DNA of 17,063 nucleotides from Coriobacteriia bacterium. Lineage in GTDB: Bacteria; Actinomycetota; Coriobacteriia; Anaerosomatales; PALSA-660. The DNA lies in contig JAUSAU010000028.1 in NCBI GenBank assembly GCA_030652345.1, positions 1 through 17,063 of the forward strand, read 5' to 3'. Shown here piece by piece: positions 1 through 6,818 of the stretch (positions are counted from its first letter, which is position 1; the number at the start of each line of letters is the position of its first letter). Both the position numbers and the translations under genes were made by a program. The notes under the pieces are model-generated. The model was not told where the DNA came from, ran no database searches, and worked only from the letters and a program-made list of their open reading frames with translations.

Positions 1-44
1 GTCCGCTGATCTCTCATGTGCATGGTGACCCGCGGGTCTGACAT
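1..44 (-). CDS. Start of an unidentified gene divergent from lexA (partial, cut by the left edge)
   Basis: A minus-strand frame opens at an ATG at 44 and runs off the left edge. It gives about 14 codons (M-S-D-P-R-V-T-M-H-M-R-D-Q-R), with in-frame ATGs also at 23 and 17. There is no strong ribosome binding site, so the start is uncertain. The main support is the good minus-strand promoter at 81-108 with LexA boxes, which must serve something to the left. In other Gram-positive genomes the gene divergent from lexA is often an SOS-induced cell-division inhibitor (YneA or DivS types). That role is only a guess here, since too little protein is visible to identify the family. Confidence 0.4.
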   Translation of the reverse strand, partial: MSDPRVTMHMRDQR

Positions 45-60
45 CCGCCGTGCGCGCGGT

Positions 61-76
61 ACGAACATATGTTCGT
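61..76. promoter_or_regulatory. LexA (SOS) box 1
   Basis: This is a perfect 16-base palindrome with core CGAAC-ATAT-GTTCG at 62-75. It matches the Gram-positive/actinobacterial LexA operator form CGAAC-N4-GTTCG. It lies at the expected transcription start of the leftward promoter (-10 at 81-86), so it should mainly repress the divergent off-edge gene. Confidence 0.85.
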
Positions 77-80
77 TCTC

Positions 81-108
81 ACTATAGCGAACACGCGTTC
101 GTATGCAA
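81..108 (-). promoter_or_regulatory. Leftward sigma70-type promoter divergent from lexA
   Basis: Read on the minus strand, this shows -35 TTGCAT (108-103), a 16-base spacer and -10 TATAGT (86-81). LexA box 2 (88-101) fills the spacer and box 1 lies at the predicted start near 74. The arrangement predicts SOS-inducible transcription of the gene beyond the left edge. Confidence 0.7.
88..101. promoter_or_regulatory. LexA (SOS) box 2
   Basis: The sequence CGAAC-ACGC-GTTCG has perfect half-sites and a four-base centre. It sits exactly between the -35 and -10 of the leftward promoter and upstream of the lexA -35. It can therefore block the divergent promoter and may help cooperative occupancy of the lexA side. 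Confidence 0.85.
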
Positions 109-116
109 TGCCCAAT

Positions 117-130
117 CGAACACCTGTTTG
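117..130. promoter_or_regulatory. LexA (SOS) box 3
   Basis: The sequence CGAAC-ACCT-GTTTG has one mismatch in the right half-site. It overlaps the first three bases of the lexA -35 element (128-133), so LexA bound here would exclude RNA polymerase. This is a typical autorepression position. Confidence 0.75.
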
Positions 131-156
131 CATGTGTCAGTGTTCGGCGGTACACT
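128..156 (+). promoter_or_regulatory. lexA promoter
   Basis: A -35 TTGCAT (128-133) is followed by a 17-base spacer and a -10 TACACT (151-156). The predicted start is near 163, leaving a leader of about 30 bases. LexA box 3 overlaps the -35 and box 4 covers the start point, consistent with autoregulation. Confidence 0.75.
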
Positions 157-162
157 CTGCGC

Positions 163-176
163 AGAACGCACGTTCG
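163..176. promoter_or_regulatory. LexA (SOS) box 4
   Basis: The sequence AGAAC-GCAC-GTTCG differs from the perfect box at one outer base. It lies over the predicted lexA transcription start and just before the Shine-Dalgarno sequence, so it can act as a second autorepression operator. Confidence 0.7.
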
Positions 177-192
177 ATGGAAGGAAGAAGCA

Positions 193-822
193 ATGGCACG
201 CGATTCGGAGATGACCGATCGCCAGCGTCAGGTGCTCGACTTCATAAAGAGCGAGATCCGTCGACAGGGATTCCCCCCGACGGTCCGCGATATCGGTGAG
301 GCCGTCGGCCTCTCTTCCTCGTCCACGGTCCACGCTCATCTCAACGCGCTCGAGGCCAAGGGCCTGATCCGCAGGGACCCGAGCAAGCCCCGTGCGCTCG
401 AGGTCATGGACCGTGAGATCACGGCGCCCCCGGGGGTTCTGCCCTCGAACGTCGTGGAGCTTCCCGTGATCGGCTCCGTAGCCGCCGGTGCACCGATCCT
501 TGCCACGGAGAACATCGAGAGCACGATCACCTTGCCCACGGAGGTGGTCCGTGACGACAGCACCTTCGTCCTTCGCGTGAAGGGCGAGTCCATGATCGAC
601 GCAGGGATCTTCGACGGAGACTTCGTCGTCGTGCGCCAACAGTCGACAGCGATCAATGGTGAGATCGTCGTGGCGATGATCGAGGACGAGGCGACCGTCA
701 AGCGGTTCTTCCGCGAGGCCGACCGCATCCGCCTGCAGCCTGAGAATCCATCGATGGAGCCCATCTACTCCCGGGATGTGACGATCCTCGGGAAGGTCGT
801 GGCTGTCTTCCGTCGCATGTAG
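193..822 (+). CDS. lexA: LexA, SOS-response transcriptional repressor
   Basis: LexA represses DNA-damage genes and cleaves itself when stimulated by RecA filaments. The protein has 209 residues, normal for the family. An N-terminal winged helix-turn-helix spans roughly residues 8-70 ([15 protein letters not shown] at 28-42, then [14 protein letters not shown] at 44-57). The C-terminal S24 peptidase-like domain has an Ala98-Gly99 cleavage site in VAAGAP, catalytic Ser133 in KGESM and Lys170 in TVKRF. The frame is open further upstream, but the ATG at 193 is chosen because AAGGAAG (181-187) lies five bases before it and because the family starts there. The upstream region has four LexA boxes and a clear promoter. 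Its partner recA is in the same window. Identification is secure. Confidence 0.97.
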   Translation: MARDSEMTDRQRQVLDFIKSEIRRQGFPPTVRDIGEAVGLSSSSTVHAHLNALEAKGLIRRDPSKPRALEVMDREITAPPGVLPSNVVELPVIGSVAAGAPILATENIESTITLPTEVVRDDSTFVLRVKGESMIDAGIFDGDFVVVRQQSTAINGEIVVAMIEDEATVKRFFREADRIRLQPENPSMEPIYSRDVTILGKVVAVFRRM

Positions 823-862
823 TGATCCACCGATGCCCTAGCCCGGCATCGTACCTTCACAG

Positions 863-903
863 CGAAGGGGGCGGTCCGCCAACAGCGGAGACCGCCCCCT
901 TCG
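863..903. terminator. Hairpin terminator between convergent lexA and hflX
   Basis: The arms CGAAGGGGGCGGTC (863-876) and GACCGCCCCCTTCG (890-903) form a perfect 14-bp stem, with a smaller CGC/GCG pairing inside the loop. It lies 41 bases after the lexA stop and 33 bases before the hflX stop, so it can serve both directions. Neither side has a clear T-tract, so it may work as a GC-rich hairpin without a U-run or together with Rho. Confidence 0.7.
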
Positions 904-926
904 TGATGCCCCGGGTCGTGGTGCTT

Positions 927-940
927 CGTAGGCGCCTACG
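927..940. repeat. Perfect 14-base palindrome overlapping the hflX stop codon
   Basis: CGTAGGCGCCTACG reads identically on both strands and includes the hflX TAG stop (938-936). It may be an auxiliary hairpin in the terminator region or a DNA-binding site. Nothing else identifies its role. Confidence 0.4.
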
Positions 941-2246
941 TGACGGACGGGCGTTTCTCGGCGAAAGGATCGAGTCGACCGATGATGGACGACGGTGCTC
1001 GAACGACCAAGCGCGTGCCGGAATCGATGTGCTCTTCGCTCACGATGTGTGCGCGCTCGTGAGCGAGGGCGACGATGTCACCGCGGTCGTACGGCACCAG
1101 GAGTGTCAGCGTGGTGGCCTGTCGAGCAGCCTCCGCACCTACCCGCTCGCGGAGTTCCTCGAGGCCCTCACCGGTCACGGCTGAGCAGACGACCGCGTGC
1201 GGATACTTGGAAAGCCAGGCGGCCCGCTCCCCCGCTTCCAGTGCGTCCGCCTTGTTCAGCACGAGCAACGTCGGGCGATCTGCGGCGCCGATCTCTCCGA
1301 GCACCTCCTGGACGGCGGAGATCTGGTCGCGGGCCTGTTGGTGCGCTGCGTCGACCACGTGCAGCAACAGGTCGGCCTCGCGGACCTCGTCGAGCGTGGA
1401 CTTGAACGCTTCGACCAGGGAGTGCGGCAGCTTGTGTATGAAGCCGACGGTGTCCGTCACGGTGACCTTGCGGCCCTCGGCCAGATCCATCGTTCGCGTC
1501 GTCGCGTCGAGGGTGGCGAAGAGCTGGTCGGCGACCAGGACGCCGGCGTCCGTCAGCGCGTTGAGTGTCGTCGACTTGCCGGCGTTGGTGTATCCCACCA
1601 GGGCGACGCGGAAGATCCCGGAACGCACGCGCGCTTTGCGCTGCAACTCACGCTCCGCGCTCACGTGCTTGAGCTCACGATTGAGTTCACTGATGCGATG
1701 GCGCGTCATGCGGCGGTCGGACTCGAGCTGGGACTCGCCGGCGCCGAATCGCGTGCCGCGGCCACCACCGAGACGCTCAGCCACGAGGTGGCCCCACATG
1801 CCGCGCAGCCGGGGAAGTGCGTACTGCAGCTGCGCGAGGTCCACCTGCAACTTGCCCTCGCGCGAGACCGCATGCATCGCGAAGATGTCCAGGATCAGGG
1901 CAGTGCGGTCCAGCACCTTGATGTCGGGCAGTCCGTCCTCGATGTTGGCCTGCTGGGAGGGAGTGAGGTCGTCATCGAACACGACGGTCTTCGCCCGGAG
2001 GTCCTTGGACGTGGACTCGACCTCTTCCAGTTTGCCGCTGCCGATGAAGGTGCGTGAGTCGGGTGCCTGCATCTTCTGCGTGAGGGTGCCGACGACGACG
2101 AAGCCCGCGGTATCGGCCAGTCGCTCGAGTTCGGCGAGGGACTCTTCGAGACCCCACCCGCGGCCGCGATCGACGCCCACGAGAACGGCGCGGTTGGGCT
2201 CGACCTCCCCGACCGGCTGGGGTACGAACCGTTCCCGGTTCGACAT
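936..2246 (-). CDS. hflX: HflX, ribosome-associated GTPase
   Basis: HflX is a cytoplasmic GTPase that binds 50S and 70S ribosomes and can split stalled or hibernating ribosomes. The 436 residues show the HflX N-terminal domain (about 15-130), the glycine-rich signature GGGRGTRFGAG (160-170) followed by ESQLESDRR (171-179), and then the G domain. That domain has P-loop GYTNAGKST (218-226), DTVG (265-268), NKAD (331-334) and SAVTG (355-359). The ATG at 2246 is preceded by AAGGAGG (2263-2257), which overlaps the TAA stop of the upstream dapL gene, so the two are probably cotranscribed and translationally coupled. It converges on lexA. Length and motifs are normal. Confidence 0.95.
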   Translation of the reverse strand: MSNRERFVPQPVGEVEPNRAVLVGVDRGRGWGLEESLAELERLADTAGFVVVGTLTQKMQAPDSRTFIGSGKLEEVESTSKDLRAKTVVFDDDLTPSQQANIEDGLPDIKVLDRTALILDIFAMHAVSREGKLQVDLAQLQYALPRLRGMWGHLVAERLGGGRGTRFGAGESQLESDRRMTRHRISELNRELKHVSAERELQRKARVRSGIFRVALVGYTNAGKSTTLNALTDAGVLVADQLFATLDATTRTMDLAEGRKVTVTDTVGFIHKLPHSLVEAFKSTLDEVREADLLLHVVDAAHQQARDQISAVQEVLGEIGAADRPTLLVLNKADALEAGERAAWLSKYPHAVVCSAVTGEGLEELRERVGAEAARQATTLTLLVPYDRGDIVALAHERAHIVSEEHIDSGTRLVVRAPSSIIGRLDPFAEKRPSVT

Positions 2247-2261
2247 ATGGTCAACGCCTCC

Positions 2262-3419
2262 TTAGAGGGAGGCCTCGATGCGTGCGATGGCTTCCTCGAG
2301 GCGCTCGTCCGGCGTCGTGAGCGAGATCCGGATGAATCCCTCTCCCGACGGGCCGTACGCGGAGCCGGCCGGCACGATGACGTTGGCCGATTCGAGGATG
2401 TGCTCGGCGAAGCTCGCCGACGTGTAGCCGTCGGGCACCTTGGCCCATACGTAGATGGTCGCCTTCGGGATCGCGGCCTCGACGCCGATCTTGGCGAGTG
2501 CGTCCACGACGAGGTCGCGGCGGCGCTGGTACATCGCGCACAGCTCGTCGATCTCGCTCTGCGGACCCGCGAACGCCTCGATCGCTGCGTCCTGCACCGC
2601 CGTGAACACGCCGGAGTCGATGTTGCTCTTGACCGTGCCGAGCGCCTTGATGGCCGCAGCGTTGCCGCACGCGAAGGCGACACGCCAGCCGGTCATGTTG
2701 TACGCCTTCGAGCACGAGAAGAGCTCGATGGCGACATCCTTGGCGCCGGGACGCTCGAGCAGACTCGGCGGCACGTAGCCGTCGTAGCCGATCTCGGAGT
2801 AGGCGTTGTCGTGGATGAGCAGGATGTCGTGTTCACGGGCGAACGCGATCGCCTTGTCGAAGTACGCCTCGTTGGCGATGGCGCTCGTCGGGTTGTTCGG
2901 GTAGCTCAGGAACATCATCTTCGTGCGGGCGAGCACGTCGGCCGGGATGTTGTCGAAGTCCGCGAGGAAGCCGTTCTCCTCGGTCATCGGCATCCAGTAC
3001 GTCTCGCCGCCCGACAGGATCCCGCCGGTGTGGTAGACGGGATAGCCGGCGCCCGGCACGAGGGTGACGTCACCGGGATCGACGAAGGCGAGGAAGAGGT
3101 GCGCGATGCCTTCCTTGGAGCCGATGAGTGCGAGCGTCTCGGTGTTCGGGTCGACATCCACGCCGAAGCGCTTCTTCATCCAGCCGGAGCACGCCTCGCG
3201 GTAGCGCGGGGCGCCCACGTAGCTCGGGTACTGGTGGTTCGCGGGATTGTGGATGGCACGCTCCATCGCGGAGAGGATGCGATCGGGCGTCGGGCGATCG
3301 GGGTCGCCGATGCCGAGGGAGATCACGTCGATACCCTGCGCGCGCTTGAGTCCGGCCTTGCGGTCGATCTCGGCGAACAGGTACGGGGGCAGGTTCGCGA
3401 TGCGGTTCGCGGTCCTCAC
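2262..3419 (-). CDS. dapL: Class I/II aminotransferase, probable LL-diaminopimelate aminotransferase
   Basis: This is a fold-type I PLP enzyme of 385 residues. DapL converts tetrahydrodipicolinate directly to LL-diaminopimelate, bypassing the acylated intermediates. Visible PLP-site residues are SYPNNPT (172-178), Asp204 in HDNAYSE, the Schiff-base Lys238 in SCSKAYNMTGWR, Arg246, and the carboxylate-binding Arg364 in GFIRISL. The frame is open further upstream into dapF, but no ATG lies near the conserved N-terminus. The GTG at 3419 (M-R-T-A-N-R-I) fits the family length and has AGGAG (3435-3431) upstream, with an 11-base spacing that is somewhat long. The position right after dapF, whose substrate is LL-diaminopimelate, supports DapL over a general aspartate or alanine transaminase. 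The family is sure and the exact substrate is likely. Confidence 0.85.
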   Translation of the reverse strand: MRTANRIANLPPYLFAEIDRKAGLKRAQGIDVISLGIGDPDRPTPDRILSAMERAIHNPANHQYPSYVGAPRYREACSGWMKKRFGVDVDPNTETLALIGSKEGIAHLFLAFVDPGDVTLVPGAGYPVYHTGGILSGGETYWMPMTEENGFLADFDNIPADVLARTKMMFLSYPNNPTSAIANEAYFDKAIAFAREHDILLIHDNAYSEIGYDGYVPPSLLERPGAKDVAIELFSCSKAYNMTGWRVAFACGNAAAIKALGTVKSNIDSGVFTAVQDAAIEAFAGPQSEIDELCAMYQRRRDLVVDALAKIGVEAAIPKATIYVWAKVPDGYTSASFAEHILESANVIVPAGSAYGPSGEGFIRISLTTPDERLEEAIARIEASL

Positions 3420-3482
3420 GACGTCTTCATCTCCTGTCGGGTCGTTCTTCGCGGATCCCGGGGTCGGCCCCGAGGTTGGAAC

Positions 3483-3491
3483 ATGGTAGCA
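3483..3491 (-). promoter_or_regulatory. Possible extended -10 element before dapL
   Basis: On the minus strand TGCTACCAT has the TG-n-TAnnAT form of an extended -10. It would give a leader of about 57 bases for dapL. No convincing -35 is seen. The identical nine bases occur just before miaB. Confidence 0.3.
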
Positions 3492-3493
3492 GA

Positions 3494-3517
3494 ACACCCG
3501 CCGTGGCCGGCGGGTGT
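3494..3517 (-). terminator. Hairpin between dapF and dapL
   Basis: The arms ACACCCGCCG (3494-3503) and CGGCGGGTGT (3508-3517) make a 10-bp stem with a four-base loop, starting 12 bases after the dapF stop. On the minus strand it is followed by TTCTGCT, a weak U-run. It could be a terminator or attenuator that lowers readthrough from dapF into dapL. Confidence 0.5.
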
Positions 3518-3528
3518 CACGAGGTGAC

Positions 3529-4389
3529 TCATTCGTCGTCCGGTATGGTCCAGACGCCCTCGAACACCTCGTCCGCCGGGCCTGACATGTAGACATCGCC
3601 TTCGGGGGACCAGCCGATCACCAGGTCGCCGCCCGGTAGCTCGATCGTCGCACTGCGTCCCGTTCGGCAGCTCAATACGGCGGCGACGAGCGTCGCGCAC
3701 GCCCCGGTACCGCAAGCGAGCGTCTCCCCCACACCACGCTCCCAGACGCGCAGGCGAATGCGGTCCTCGCCGTCGATGACCTGGGCGAACTCGACGTTGG
3801 TCTTTCGCGGGAACGCCGGGTGGGTCTCGATGATCGGACCGAGCGTGGTCACGGGGGCCTCGTCGACGTCGTCGACCCAGATGATCGCGTGCGGATTGCC
3901 CATCGAGACGCACGTGACCGCGAACTCACCGAGGTCCGTCGAGATCAGCGCGTCGATGACTGGCTCTCCCGGAAGGGTGGTCGGGATCAAGGCGGCCTCG
4001 AGGATCGGCTCCCCCATATCGACGCGAGCGGTGCGTACCCTGCCGTCGTCGCCGCGGGCGAGTTCGATGGGCTTCAGGCCGCCGAGGGTCTGGACGACGA
4101 CCCGGTCACCGGTCACCAGCCCTCGATCCGCCAGGAACTTCGCGAAGACGCGTACGCCGTTGCCGCACATCTCGGCGAGAGATCCATCGGCATTGATGTA
4201 GTGCATCAGGAACTCGGCACCCGGGGCGGTCGCCGGCCTGACGAGGATGAGGCCGTCGGCGCCGATGCCGAAGTGGCGGTCGCACAGCAGGCTCACAGCG
4301 GTCTCGTCGAAGTCCCATTCGCTCGTACGGTCGTCGACGACGACGAAGTCGTTGCCGCACCCGTGCATCTTGGTGAAACGGAGATCCAC
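3529..4389 (-). CDS. dapF: Diaminopimelate epimerase
   Basis: DapF interconverts LL- and meso-diaminopimelate, the last step before lysine and the supply of meso-DAP for peptidoglycan. It is cofactor-free and uses two cysteines. From the GTG at 4389 the protein has 286 residues and begins with M-D-L-R-F-T-K-M-H-G-C-G-N-D. The catalytic cysteines are Cys75 in AEMCGNGVR and Cys226 in LACGTGACA. Other family motifs are GIGADGL (41-47) and SMGNPHA (162-168). An in-frame GTG at 4413 would add eight residues. The one at 4389 is preferred because it matches the family start and follows GAGAGGGG (4407-4400). The gene begins about 30 bases after the miaA stop and is followed by dapL. Confidence 0.95.
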   Translation of the reverse strand: MDLRFTKMHGCGNDFVVVDDRTSEWDFDETAVSLLCDRHFGIGADGLILVRPATAPGAEFLMHYINADGSLAEMCGNGVRVFAKFLADRGLVTGDRVVVQTLGGLKPIELARGDDGRVRTARVDMGEPILEAALIPTTLPGEPVIDALISTDLGEFAVTCVSMGNPHAIIWVDDVDEAPVTTLGPIIETHPAFPRKTNVEFAQVIDGEDRIRLRVWERGVGETLACGTGACATLVAAVLSCRTGRSATIELPGGDLVIGWSPEGDVYMSGPADEVFEGVWTIPDDE

Positions 4390-4422
4390 GCGGATCGAGC
4401 CCCTCTCGTGCACGCTACGGCG

Positions 4423-5394
4423 TCAGGCGGTGTGTAGGGCCGATTCTACCAGCCGCCATGCGGCGTCGGCGGCGTCTCCGGGTGACAGGTCGGCTACATC
4501 GAGCCACGTGATGCGCGGGTCGCCGCGGAACCAGGTGAGTTGGCGCTTCGCGTATCGGCGCGATGACAGCTTGACCGACTCGATCGCCTCCGCGAGTGGT
4601 GCTGTACCGTCGATCACCGGGACGAACTCCTTGTAGCCGATGGCCTGTGTGGCCGTGAGCGCCTCGCGGTACCCGATCTCGAGGAGGCCCCGGACCTCGT
4701 CGAGCAACCCGGATGCGATCATTGCGTCCACGCGCGCATCGATACGACCGTACAGGCGGGCGCGGTCCATCGTGAGCCCGATGTAGACGGTCTCATAGGA
4801 ACTGCGTCGCTGTGCGAACCCTGCGGCCTGCTCCGAGTAGGGGACCCCGTCGCTCTCGAGCATCTCGATCGCACGGATGACGCGCCGCACGTTGTTGGGA
4901 TGGATCATCGCGGCCGACTCCGGGTCACGTTCGGCCAGGTACGCGTGGATGCCCTGCGGACCGAGGACGTCCGCCAGGCGCTCGAGTTGTTCACGCGCCG
5001 GCGAGGCCGCCATCCCGCGGGGAAACGACATCTCGTCGAGCGCTGCCCTCACGTAGAGGCCCGTCCCCCCGACGACCACGGGAGTGCGCGCCCGCTCGAG
5101 CAGAGTGTCGATCGCCGCGCGCGCATCGGACTGGAAGAGTGCGGCGGAGTACGGCGTACCGGGATCCACCAGGTCCACGCAGTGGTACGGGACCCGCCTC
5201 TGCTCAGGCAGGGCCTTCGCCGTGCCGACGTCCATGCCGCGGTAGACCTGCATGGAATCGGCTGAGACGATCTCGCCACCGAGGCGCAGCGCGATCTCCT
5301 CGCCCGCCGCGGTCTTGCCGACACCGGTGGGGCCGACGACTGCGACGACGGGACCGGGAAGCCGATGCCCGGTGTGGAGCGGCGCCTCAGGCAT
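4423..5394 (-). CDS. miaA: tRNA dimethylallyltransferase MiaA
   Basis: MiaA adds a dimethylallyl group to N6 of adenosine 37 in tRNAs that read codons starting with U, giving i6A37. MiaB then methylthiolates it. The protein has 323 residues from the ATG at 5394. It shows P-loop GPTGVGKT (21-28), SADSMQVYRGMDVGTAK (44-60) with the catalytic Asp/Ser region, and GGTGLYVRA (109-117). The C-terminal part has SSRRYAKRQLTWFRGD, the typical RYAKRQ.TW signature. The frame is open further upstream, but the ATG at 5394 matches the family start. It overlaps the end of the MEMO-AMMECR1 gene by eight bases (ATGCCTGA), with a weak AAGGT upstream, implying translational coupling. Confidence 0.96.
   Translation of the reverse strand: MPEAPLHTGHRLPGPVVAVVGPTGVGKTAAGEEIALRLGGEIVSADSMQVYRGMDVGTAKALPEQRRVPYHCVDLVDPGTPYSAALFQSDARAAIDTLLERARTPVVVGGTGLYVRAALDEMSFPRGMAASPAREQLERLADVLGPQGIHAYLAERDPESAAMIHPNNVRRVIRAIEMLESDGVPYSEQAAGFAQRRSSYETVYIGLTMDRARLYGRIDARVDAMIASGLLDEVRGLLEIGYREALTATQAIGYKEFVPVIDGTAPLAEAIESVKLSSRRYAKRQLTWFRGDPRITWLDVADLSPGDAADAAWRLVESALHTA
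4443..4451 (-). promoter_or_regulatory. Possible extended -10 element before dapF
   Basis: TGGTAGAAT on the minus strand has the TG-n-TAnnnT pattern. It lies in the last codons of miaA, about 55 bases before the dapF start. No -35 is evident, so it may be an internal promoter or chance. Confidence 0.25.
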
Positions 5395-6781
5395 AGCGAT
5401 CGACCTTGAACCGCTGGATCGACACGTGCTCACCCGGGGCGATGCCGCCCTTGCGCATCGCGATGGCAAGCTGCGCGTCAACCGAATCCACGCCCTCCAG
5501 GTCCGGCAGCAGCAGCCCGCGCTTCCATCCGCTGGTGACGATGACCCCGTAGACAGCCGGATCGAGGTCCGCGGTCAGATGGATGGGCTCGGGCTCGTGG
5601 AGGACGTCGACCTTGATGTCGAGAGAGTCCAGTTCCTCCTCGGTCACCGGCGGGAACCTCGGGTCCTCGGTGGCGGCCTGAACGGCGTTGTGAACGATCT
5701 CAGCGGCCAGCGTGGGCTGCGTCGGCGCGATCGTGCCGATGCAGCCGCGCAACTCGCCATTCTCATACAGCGTCACGAAGGCGCCTGCTCGCAGCGGGAG
5801 CGCCGGATCACGGAGCGGTCCCGCCTCCGGCACGGATCCGCCTCGTATGTACTGCTCCACCGTCGCACGAGCGAGCGTGACGAGCTCGCTCTCGGCGTCA
5901 CCCTTGCTCCCGCCCTTGGCACCGGCCGGATCGCCGGCCGTCGCGACATCGGGCAGGCCGGCGAGCTCCCCTTCGGGTGCGAAGACCGCCGTCAGGTAGC
6001 CGACGCCCCACGGCGCTTCGTACACAAGCGCCTTCGCGGCCGCGTCGGTTCCGGAGAGGAACCCTCCCATCGTCACGAAGCTGCGCCAGCCGCACTCCCC
6101 CGCCTCCTCGCGAAGCTCTTCGTCGATGGCCGCGAGCGCGGCGAAGTCGCCGGCCGCCACTGCGGCGAGAAGCAGCTCGTCGAAGAGATGTGCACGAGGT
6201 GAGAAGCCCGCGGGCGCGGACCTCGACAGTCGGTGGCTGCAGTCGCCGCTTGCGACGAACGCGACGCGACGGCCGATCCGGTCGGCTGCCAGACGGATGA
6301 GCGATCCGAACTCCGCGTGCGTCGAGGCGGGCAGCAGTGAGAATGCGATGTCGACCGTCGGGTAGCGGCCGTCAGGGTCGAGGAAGGCCATCGGGACGAG
6401 GACCCCATGGTCCAGCTCGTCGTTCCGGCCGGCGTGGACAGAGGACCGCCCGACTGCCGGGATGCCTGCTTCGACAGCCGCATCCAGGATCGCACGGGCG
6501 AGCGCCTGATCCCCGGGGACGCTGCGGCGTGATGCCGGCGCGCCGAACTGCGCCAGGTCGCCTTCTCGTGTCGGCTCATCCGAGACCATGAACGCGTCGG
6601 CGAAGCCGGGGCTGTGCGGGGAGATGACGACGACGGTGTCGGGAGCGAACCGTTCCAGAAGTCCGGCCGCCGAACGCAGCGCACGCGCCGAGGCCTCTGT
6701 CGCTGCCGCGCGGTCCCGACCGACTGCCGGGACCATGATCGGAGGGTGCGGCGCGATGACCCCGAGGATGTCGAAACTCAC
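5387..6781 (-). CDS. MEMO/LigB-like plus AMMECR1 fusion protein (AmmeMemoRadiSam type)
   Basis: The 464 residues carry two domains. Residues about 1-270 resemble the MEMO/class III extradiol dioxygenase (LigB) fold, with likely metal-site residues in APHPPIMVP (His12), ISPHSP (His56), ELDHGVLVP (His125) and SGDCSH (His183). Residues about 295-464 are an AMMECR1 domain, with ELRGCIGT (343-350) and ATEDPRFPPV (370-379). A low-complexity Gly/Ala/Lys linker lies around 280-298. In many genomes MEMO and AMMECR1 proteins accompany a radical SAM enzyme in the 'AmmeMemoRadiSam' system, whose reaction is not settled to my knowledge. The GTG at 6781 is chosen because GGAGG (6794-6790) lies eight bases before it and the next residues match the domain start. 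GTG 6814 and ATG 6796 are alternatives. It lies between miaB and miaA, 37 bases after miaB. Confidence 0.88.
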   Translation of the reverse strand: MSFDILGVIAPHPPIMVPAVGRDRAAATEASARALRSAAGLLERFAPDTVVVISPHSPGFADAFMVSDEPTREGDLAQFGAPASRRSVPGDQALARAILDAAVEAGIPAVGRSSVHAGRNDELDHGVLVPMAFLDPDGRYPTVDIAFSLLPASTHAEFGSLIRLAADRIGRRVAFVASGDCSHRLSRSAPAGFSPRAHLFDELLLAAVAAGDFAALAAIDEELREEAGECGWRSFVTMGGFLSGTDAAAKALVYEAPWGVGYLTAVFAPEGELAGLPDVATAGDPAGAKGGSKGDAESELVTLARATVEQYIRGGSVPEAGPLRDPALPLRAGAFVTLYENGELRGCIGTIAPTQPTLAAEIVHNAVQAATEDPRFPPVTEEELDSLDIKVDVLHEPEPIHLTADLDPAVYGVIVTSGWKRGLLLPDLEGVDSVDAQLAIAMRKGGIAPGEHVSIQRFKVDRYA

Positions 6782-6818
6782 GGCACACGCCTCCATCACG
6801 TCGGAGTCTGACACTCGT

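Noticed and set aside
2225..2242. CGAACC-N6-GGTTCG inverted repeat inside the start of hflX
   Set aside because: It looks like a LexA box, but the half-sites are spaced wrongly (LexA needs four central bases) and it lies within codons 2-7. It may form a small mRNA hairpin.
1075..2265. Long plus-strand open frame opposite hflX
   Set aside because: In GC-rich DNA the antisense strand of real genes stays open. The translation is Ser/Arg-rich with no recognisable domain, and hflX fully explains the region.
2247..3527. Long plus-strand open frame opposite dapL
   Set aside because: The protein is Arg/Asp/Val-rich antisense noise, and the aminotransferase on the other strand has all its catalytic motifs.
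6646..6655. CGAAC and GTTC close together within the MEMO-AMMECR1 gene
   Set aside because: The half-sites are separated by a single base, deep in a coding region, so it is not a LexA operator.
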